Positions 19,541 to 23,817 of a DNA stretch of 23,817 nucleotides are shown here, one piece after another. This stretch comes from Larix sibirica (Eukaryota; Streptophyta; Pinopsida; Pinales; Pinaceae), in NCBI GenBank assembly GCA_004151065.3, contig NWUY0300050728.1, positions 6,005-29,821 on the forward strand. Reading direction: 5' to 3'. A program made the translations under genes and the position numbers. The notes beneath the pieces are model-generated. The model was given only the letters and a program-made list of their open reading frames with translations, did not search any database and was not told where the DNA came from. Positions within the stretch are counted from its first letter, which is position 1; each line of letters starts with the position of its first letter.

Positions 19541-20459
19541 AATAACAATGCTATATTTAAGAAATATATAAAATTTCTCATATAGAAAAATAATGTTGTA
19601 TTTAAAATATACATATAGTTTTTCCACACAAACATATTTCATTAATTAACTGTGCATACCATACCATAAACATAAAAATATGATGTAAACATTTTAATGG
19701 AATAGAGAAGATGTTCAAAACTTATTAATAAATTAACAAAAAAAATAATTAACAAAATTACCTAAAAACAACAATTTATTTTTATCAGAATAATTTTATT
19801 TGTTAATCATAACTTTGCGTCAATGAGTCCATCTTCCCCCAATGATTCTAGAAAAATTGCTTCATGTACTTTTTGTATACCTAATCTCAACCCTTAAAAC
19901 ATGTCATACACTAATCAAAATATATATGTATATGCACATATGCGTGTGTTGAATATCCATATACCTTTTCCCACACATAAAAACAATATTGTATTTAAGA
20001 AATACATACCGTTTTTCACACAAACATATTTCGCGAATTTAAATTACAAATCCTACCATAAAATTAATAAACAAAAAAATCTATCAATTTTGATTTCAAC
20101 ACCTTATTATTAAAAAAAATAAAAATTACTAAATCATAATTCATAAGAAATTACATAAAACTACAATTTTATAAATTTAATGATAACCTTTATGCATCAC
20201 TAGTTCATCTTCACCCAAGCAATCCAAAAACACTACTTGTTTTTGTATACCTAGTTTTAACCTTTAAAATATGTTGTATACTAGTCGAAGTATGTGTGCG
20301 CACCCACATTTCCATATACATTTTTCAACATATAAAAGCAATGTTATATTTAAGAGATGTATGCAATTTTTCCAAACAAATATACTTCACTAATTAAAAG
20401 TGCAAATCATTTCATAAAACAAAACCAAAAAAAAAAAATCTATTTTATTTGATTGACAA
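19541..20459. repeat. ~355-395-bp repeat, copies 1 and 2 and start of copy 3
   Basis: The block AATATTGTATTTAAGAAATA...CACACAAACATATTTC recurs at 19586, 19979 and 20334. A second landmark (AATCATAACTTTGCG...CATCTTCCCCCAA) recurs at 19805 and 20180. The spacing is 355-393 bp. Copies are clearly diverged and AT-rich, with no coding potential. A third copy of the second landmark is at 22189, beyond the LINE-C insertion. Confidence 0.7.
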
Positions 20460-20930
20460 TATATTTTTAAAGAATTTGGATGGGAAAATGTACAAAATTA
20501 TTAAGCCGTTAACAAGAAAAGTAATATGGTGGCAAGTGCAGGGGGAGTTTTCATTGGCCTTGATGGAAAAGAAGAAATCAAGTTTTCTTTGGGACTGGGT
20601 GTCAATACCAACAATTATGTTGAAGTGTATGCTTTATTAATAGGATTAGAATATGTTAAAAATCTTGGATTGCAACATATCATGATTTTTGGAGAATCCT
20701 TTCATATCATCAGACATGCGAGAAATCAAGATGAGAAACAAGCCAAGATTTAGAGTAGGATATATAATAGAATTGCTTGGAACCTTCAAAGTGAAAGAGA
20801 AGTAAAATGATTGCATATCAGGATGCATACTACTAGCCTCATGGATCAACTAATAAATGACACAATGAAGCTCAACAAAGGAGTGCTGGTATGTAACAAT
20901 AGTCCTCCAGAGTGTCGATGGATGCCATGA
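20449..20930 (+). pseudogene. LINE-C RNase H domain remnant
   Basis: The frame from 20526 reads SAGGVFIGLDGKEEIKFSLG, TNNYVEVYALLIGLEY, then IMIFGESFHIIRHARN, and after two stops LMDQLINDTMKLNKGVL and NNSPPECRWMP. This is an RNase H-like domain of plant LINE type. The Glu of the NNxxE motif (codon 33 of this frame) is kept; the third acid is Glu in place of Asp (GES at codon 57); the last Asp (MDQL) is kept. The first strand with its Asp lies upstream in another frame, perhaps at LDGK near 20478. It ends the coding part of a LINE. The sequence is not close to LINE-B RNase H, so a different LINE family is likely. Confidence 0.72.
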
Positions 20931-22126
20931 ATTTATTGAGGACAAACACAATGTTGGGGAAAAACATGATTATGGTTTGTAATTTTTTTGTTTTGTTTTA
21001 ACTAAGTACTAGAGCCACGCAATGCGTGGCCTCCAAATGGAGGCTAAGTACCATGCATCTAAAGAGAATTATCACCATATTCACTTCAAGCAAGTGAAAT
21101 CCCTCTCCCTTATGTGCCTTTGGCCCTTGCTATTTCTTATCCATCCTCGCAGACAAGTATAGTGTTATGCCCTCTTCCCTAGTTCCAATTATACAGGTGG
21201 GATAAATATTGATGTCGTGGATTGGGGCATGTGCGTGGCTCTTGAGAGAGACAAGGCTCTAGAATATTGGCCCTAGGCCTTTCCATTTTGTGGGTGCTCT
21301 GAGTAAGGTCTCTGTGGTTGGATTTGTGTTTGTCAAATTGGGGAAATTTGTAGATAATCTCAGATTTCTAGTCTTGTTTAGTTTGGAGGGGAGCAAGTTA
21401 CGTTGCTCGCCCTATCTCCTAGTAGATTGATATGATTCTTTTGGGATGGGCGCATTGCTTTCCTCTTGAAGGGGGATGGAACCAAAATGGATAATCCCAT
21501 AAACTATGGATAAGATGTGGGTATGAACCTGAGTGAAATTAGAGATATGAAGTGGATTTTGAGGACGTTGAAGTCCCAAGTGGAGGGAATGAAACAGTCC
21601 ATTAATCGTATTAATTCCCATATATAAATGTACTATTAGAAACATGACATGATTGATATGAAAGTTGAGATACATAAAAAAAAGACTAAGAAGTTGATTT
21701 GTGAAACTAAATTGCATCTTAACCTTATTCTGGACTTTACCCAAGGGAACCGGTCTCATGTTGGGCATTTCACTAGCTCAAATGACATTGAATAAGAAAC
21801 AACTCAACATACTACTCTGGGAAGATATGAAGGCCCAATCTCCCCAACTTATGAACAAATTCAGGGTGAACATGAAGGCCATAGTGGCCATGTCTTTACA
21901 TGATTATATTAGGAATTATTATGTATTTTTGATGCATCGTTCTATTAGGGAAGTATATCTGTAGAATCTTTTTGAAAACTCTGTTTACATCATGGACTTA
22001 TATGGCTGATGGGAATTTTGAAGATCTACCAAACTTTGGGAATAAATTTTGTATTGGAATTATCTATAAATATTGGGTTGCTTAGGTTTACCCTCGGCCA
22101 TTTAATATAAGATATATTACTTGCTT
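20931..22126. other. Unrecognised interior of LINE-C and neighbouring sequence
   Basis: Short frames on both strands (for example 21701-21964 plus, 21412-21768 minus) without a motif. A stretch near 21528-21600 reads SEIRDMKWILRTLKSQVEGM, which is coil-like. This may be LINE coding sequence of another element or 3' untranslated DNA. Confidence 0.35.
21010..21043 (-). mobile_element. Double hairpin, candidate Helitron 3' end
   Basis: Two perfect hairpins lie back to back: GCCACGC-AAT-GCGTGGC (21014-21030) and CCTCCA-AA-TGGAGG (21030-21043). On the minus strand the GC-rich hairpin is followed directly by TCTAG and then T, fitting the Helitron rule of a short hairpin before CTRR with insertion before a host T. 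CTAAGTAC flanks both sides (21002-21009, 21044-21051). The matching 5' end, a TC on the minus strand at a higher coordinate, was not found, so this stays a candidate. Confidence 0.4.
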
Positions 22127-22144
22127 CTTAAGAAAAACAAAAAA

Positions 22145-22316
22145 AGTAATTAATAAGAAATTACCTAAAACCGTATTTTTCTTCTTTTGATCATAACTTT
22201 GCACCACCAATCCATTTTCTCCCAAGCATTCCAAAGACACTATTTTTTGTATTTTTTATATACCTAGTCTCGACCTTCAAAACATGCTATATGTTAGTCG
22301 AAGTGTATAAGTATAC

Positions 22317-22318
<2 letters not shown>
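22145..22318. repeat. ~370-bp repeat, rest of copy 3
   Basis: ATCATAACTTTGCACC...CCATTTTCTCCCAAGCATTCC matches 19805 on and 20180 on. ATACCTAGTCTCGACCTTCAAAACATG and TAGTCGAAGTGTAT follow in the same order as in copy 2. It ends in a GA microsatellite. Confidence 0.65.

Positions 22319-22357
<39 letters not shown>
22319..22357. repeat. (GA)n microsatellite
   Basis: Uninterrupted GA dinucleotides, 39 bases. Lies where copies 1 and 2 of the ~370-bp repeat have alternating purine-pyrimidine sequence. Confidence 0.97.
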
Positions 22358-22359
<2 letters not shown>

Positions 22360-22379
22360 CATGTAACCACACACATAAA

Positions 22380-22560
22380 CCACCAGATACTTTAACAATG
22401 TCGGGTGGTAACTAGGGTAAGTCGTCAATGTTGACTGTAGTATGTTTGACTCAACAAGGACATTGTATCTTCACATATCATAGAGTAGTAGATTTAGGAA
22501 GAGTATGCTTGACTCAACAAGGACATGAGTCTTCACTATCATAGAGTAGTTGATTCAAGG
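22380..22560 (-). mobile_element. SINE-like copy (family 1), body part
   Basis: GGTGGTAACTAGGGTAAGTCG...TTGACTCAACAAGGACAT matches the body of the copies at 22776-22965 and 23030-23250. An internal 63-bp tandem duplication (22439-22501 and 22502-22560; AGTATGTTTGACTCAACAAGG against AGTATGCTTGACTCAACAAGG) is present. The tRNA-like head is missing. Confidence 0.45.
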
Positions 22561-22566
22561 ATCATG

Positions 22567-22597
22567 ATATACATACATACATACATACATACATATA
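22567..22597. repeat. (ATAC)n microsatellite
   Basis: About seven ATAC/ACAT units in a row, just left of the second SINE family. Confidence 0.93.
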
Positions 22598-22599
22598 AT

Positions 22600-22745
22600 G
22601 AAATACAAATCCCATAGGATTTTTCAACACAAGTATTAAGGCCATTACAACAATATACTTATTAATAGATCAACTTGTCACCAATGGAAATCGAACTTGG
22701 GTGGGGAGGATAACACTCCTTTGCTCAACTACACTTGCTGGACCT
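22600..22745 (-). mobile_element. tRNA-like SINE, family 2
   Basis: On the minus strand it reads AGCAAGTGTAGTTGAGCAAAGGAG, with an A-box-like TAGTTGAGCAAAGG, and 29 bases on CCAAGTTCGATTTCC, which holds a B box fitting GWTCRANNC exactly. A body follows, ending near TTGTAATGGCCTTAATACTTG. The two boxes at tRNA-like spacing point to a SINE transcribed by RNA polymerase III. A second fragment of the same body is at 23782-23817. It is not a functional tRNA: no acceptor stem or cloverleaf closes. Confidence 0.55.
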
Positions 22746-22775
22746 AATTCACACACACACAAGAACTCCCAAAGT

Positions 22776-22965
22776 CTCCACCATCGTCGATGAGTGGTAA
22801 CTAAGGTAAGCCAATAGTGTATATTACAGTATCTCTAACTTGACAAGGACATCGGGTATTAACATATCACAAAGGTAGTTGGTATGGGGGATTGACAATG
22901 AGACCTCTTATTTACAATTCACAACACTCAACCACTTAAGCTAACCCACCAAGCTACGTGTGTGT
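22776..22965 (-). mobile_element. tRNA-like SINE, family 1, copy with head
   Basis: On the minus strand the head is TAGCTTGGTGGGTTAGCTTAAGTGGTTGAG, with an A-box-like TTAGCTTAAGTGG and, further in, TTGTCAATCCCC in the B-box place. The body (CTAACTTGACAAGGACAT, GGTAACTAAGGTAAGCC on the plus strand) is shared with neighbouring copies. A TG/TA microsatellite abuts the head. Confidence 0.5.
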
Positions 22966-23020
22966 GCGTGTGTATATATACATATATATGTGTGTGTATT
23001 TATATATATACACATGTATA
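22960..23020. repeat. Compound (TG)n/(TA)n microsatellite
   Basis: Alternating purine-pyrimidine run, GTGTGTGTGCGTGTGTATAT and onward, about 60 bases, at the 5' side of the minus-strand SINE head. Confidence 0.93.
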
Positions 23021-23029
23021 TTTCTAAAT

Positions 23030-23250
23030 TTTCCAAGGAGCACCTCAAGGAGAAATTCCTAGGCACTTTCCCACATTCATGGATGGTACCTAGTGCAAGC
23101 TCGTTGACACTAATTATGGTGCCTAATTCAACAAGGACATCAAGGGAGACATGAAACAAAGACATCTAACTCAGGTAATTGACCATGAGACATCCCACTT
23201 GAAGTTGAAAGTAATCAACCACTTGAGCTCTCCTACTAAACTTTTAAAAG
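23030..23250 (-). mobile_element. tRNA-like SINE, family 1, second copy
   Basis: Minus-strand head GAGAGCTCAAGTGGTTGATT, B-box-like GGTCAATTACC, then a body that on the plus strand includes GATGGTACCTAGTGCAAGC and TTCAACAAGGACATCAAGGG. Full order matches the copy at 23260-23460, so they are diverged head-to-tail members of one family. Confidence 0.55.
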
Positions 23251-23259
23251 AAAAAACCT

Positions 23260-23460
23260 CACAGGAAAACCCCTTGGCACTTTCTTGCATTTTGTGAATG
23301 GTACCTACTATAATATTTCCAATATTGATTATAGAACCTTGCTTGGTAGGGGCATCGAGTGAGGCATGCAACATAAGTATCTAACTTAGGGAATTGACCC
23401 AAGGCCTCTTGCATGAAGCTTAAAGCACTCATCCACTCAAGTTAACCCACTGGGATTAAT
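23260..23460 (-). mobile_element. tRNA-like SINE, family 1, third copy
   Basis: Minus-strand head GTGGGTTAACTTGAGTGGATGAGTGC with an A-box-like core, and GGGTCAATTCCC as a near-consensus B box (one mismatch to GWTCRANNC). The body includes GGTACCATTCACAAAATGC. It is the best reference copy for the split SINE at 15105-18710. Confidence 0.58.
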
Positions 23461-23474
23461 ATAATTTTTTGAAG

Positions 23475-23610
23475 GAAAACCTAATGGAGAAACCCAAAGG
23501 TTGCTTCACCACATCTTGGATTCCATCCCTAGTAAACATGTCAACGTAGACTAGTGCACCTCACTTAGGGGGATCCAAATCGGACACCTGCTAGCAAAGA
23601 ACTAGCCAAT
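23475..23610 (-). mobile_element. SINE-like copy (family 1), diverged partial
   Basis: AACCTAATGGAGAAACCCAAAGG, ATCCCTAGTAAAC and ACTAGTGCACC on the plus strand follow the same order as the 3' half of the family body. The head is not clear, so this is a weaker member. Confidence 0.3.
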
Positions 23611-23668
23611 TACCCAACAACATTGAAAACAATTGGTTGTAGTGATATTTTGGGATAAACATAATTTT

Positions 23669-23669
<1 letters not shown>

Positions 23670-23699
<30 letters not shown>
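23670..23699. repeat. (CA)15 microsatellite
   Basis: Uninterrupted CA repeat of 30 bases. Confidence 0.97.
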
Positions 23700-23700
<1 letters not shown>

Positions 23701-23775
23701 TCCATAATACAAAGCCAAGGGTACTTCCCCTCATTTCGAGGATGGTACCCAAGGTAAACCATCGATTCTTCAAGT
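23700..23775 (-). mobile_element. SINE-like copy (family 1), short fragment
   Basis: GAGGATGGTACCCAAGGTAAACC matches the GATGGTACC-x-AGGTAAGCC block of the family body. Only the 3' part is present, next to the CA microsatellite. Confidence 0.35.
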
Positions 23776-23781
23776 CACAAA

Positions 23782-23817
23782 GCCATTACAACAATATACT
23801 CATTATGAGCTTGACAT
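23782..23817 (-). mobile_element. SINE family 2 fragment at the window edge
   Basis: GCCATTACAACAATATACTCATTA matches GCCATTACAACAATATACTTATTA at about 22642. Cut by the end of the window, so the head may lie just outside. Confidence 0.5.

Larger units (their letters stand above)
20460..22143 (+). mobile_element. LINE-C 3' fragment inserted in the ~370-bp repeat
   Basis: This stretch interrupts the third copy of the AT-rich repeat: repeat sequence stops near 20459 and resumes near 22145, and landmark spacing implies about 1.65 kb of inserted DNA. The left part is an RNase H remnant; the right end reads TTTACCCTCGGCC...TTCTTAAG and an A-rich tail (AAGAAAAACAAAAAAAG, about 22127-22143), as at a LINE 3' end. 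The middle has no domain I recognise. It may be composite, since a Helitron-like end sits at 21010-21043. No clear target duplication was found. Confidence 0.5.

Noticed and set aside
22660-22745. Possible tRNA gene on the minus strand
   Set aside because: Has A- and B-box-like motifs but no closing acceptor stem or proper anticodon arm; better explained as a SINE head.
22960-23165. Open frames on both strands over the TG/TA microsatellite
   Set aside because: Translation of simple repeats (Cys-Val-Tyr-Ile-His patterns); SINE-like sequence explains the rest.
23591-23773. 60-codon minus-strand frame with a Cys-Val run
   Set aside because: The run is the translated CA microsatellite.
1-23817. 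CRISPR arrays, phage or bacterial defence systems, biosynthetic operons
   Set aside because: No spaced identical short repeats, no intact open frames and no bacterial-type gene organisation; the sequence is clearly eukaryotic and plant-like.

Overview
This window looks like intergenic DNA from a large, repeat-rich seed-plant nuclear genome. A gymnosperm (conifer-like) source is my guess from how old, decayed and nested the elements are; nothing in the sequence proves the taxon. Plant signs include LTR retrotransposons primed by initiator tRNA-Met, plant-type LINEs with a zf-RVT/RNase H tail, a fragment of a plant PPR gene, tRNA-like SINEs and AT-rich spacer. I see no intact protein-coding gene, no rRNA or tRNA gene, no CRISPR array and no bacterial-style operon. 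Almost every open frame is short and is either a shadow or a piece of a broken transposon.

Layout. (1) 1-8505 (+): a decayed LINE (LINE-A) holding an ORF1 zinc-knuckle region and, further on, an endonuclease domain. It is split by a copia-type LTR element (730-6688) that has two diverged short LTRs, a primer-binding site, a polypurine tract and near-matching 5-bp flanks. Inside that element lie a pair of ~265-bp direct repeats, a degenerate minisatellite, a PPR gene fragment and a gag-like fragment. (2) 8506-9578: a solo LTR on the minus strand, with a plus-strand LTR-like segment and leader next to it. (3) 9579-~12330 (-): the 3' end of a second LINE (LINE-B) with zf-RVT, RNase H and an A-rich tail. 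(4) ~12330-15100: AT-rich spacer with small tandem duplications. (5) 15105-18710: a SINE-like sequence (+) split by a complete-ended but internally deleted Ty3-type element (15220-18670) that keeps only gag and protease remnants. (6) 18710-22320: AT-rich DNA with a ~355-395-bp repeat in three copies, the third broken by a LINE 3' fragment (LINE-C, RNase H) that holds a Helitron-like double hairpin. (7) 22320-23817: a cluster of minus-strand tRNA-like SINE copies with microsatellites.

No part works as a cooperating gene set. The value of the window is its order of insertions: LINE-A, then the copia-type element, then possibly further material inside it; and SINE, then the Ty3-type element. I found no convincing new functional system. 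The most useful leads are the gag-protease-only Ty3 element, the two SINE families, the PPR fragment inside a retroelement and the Helitron-like hairpin.
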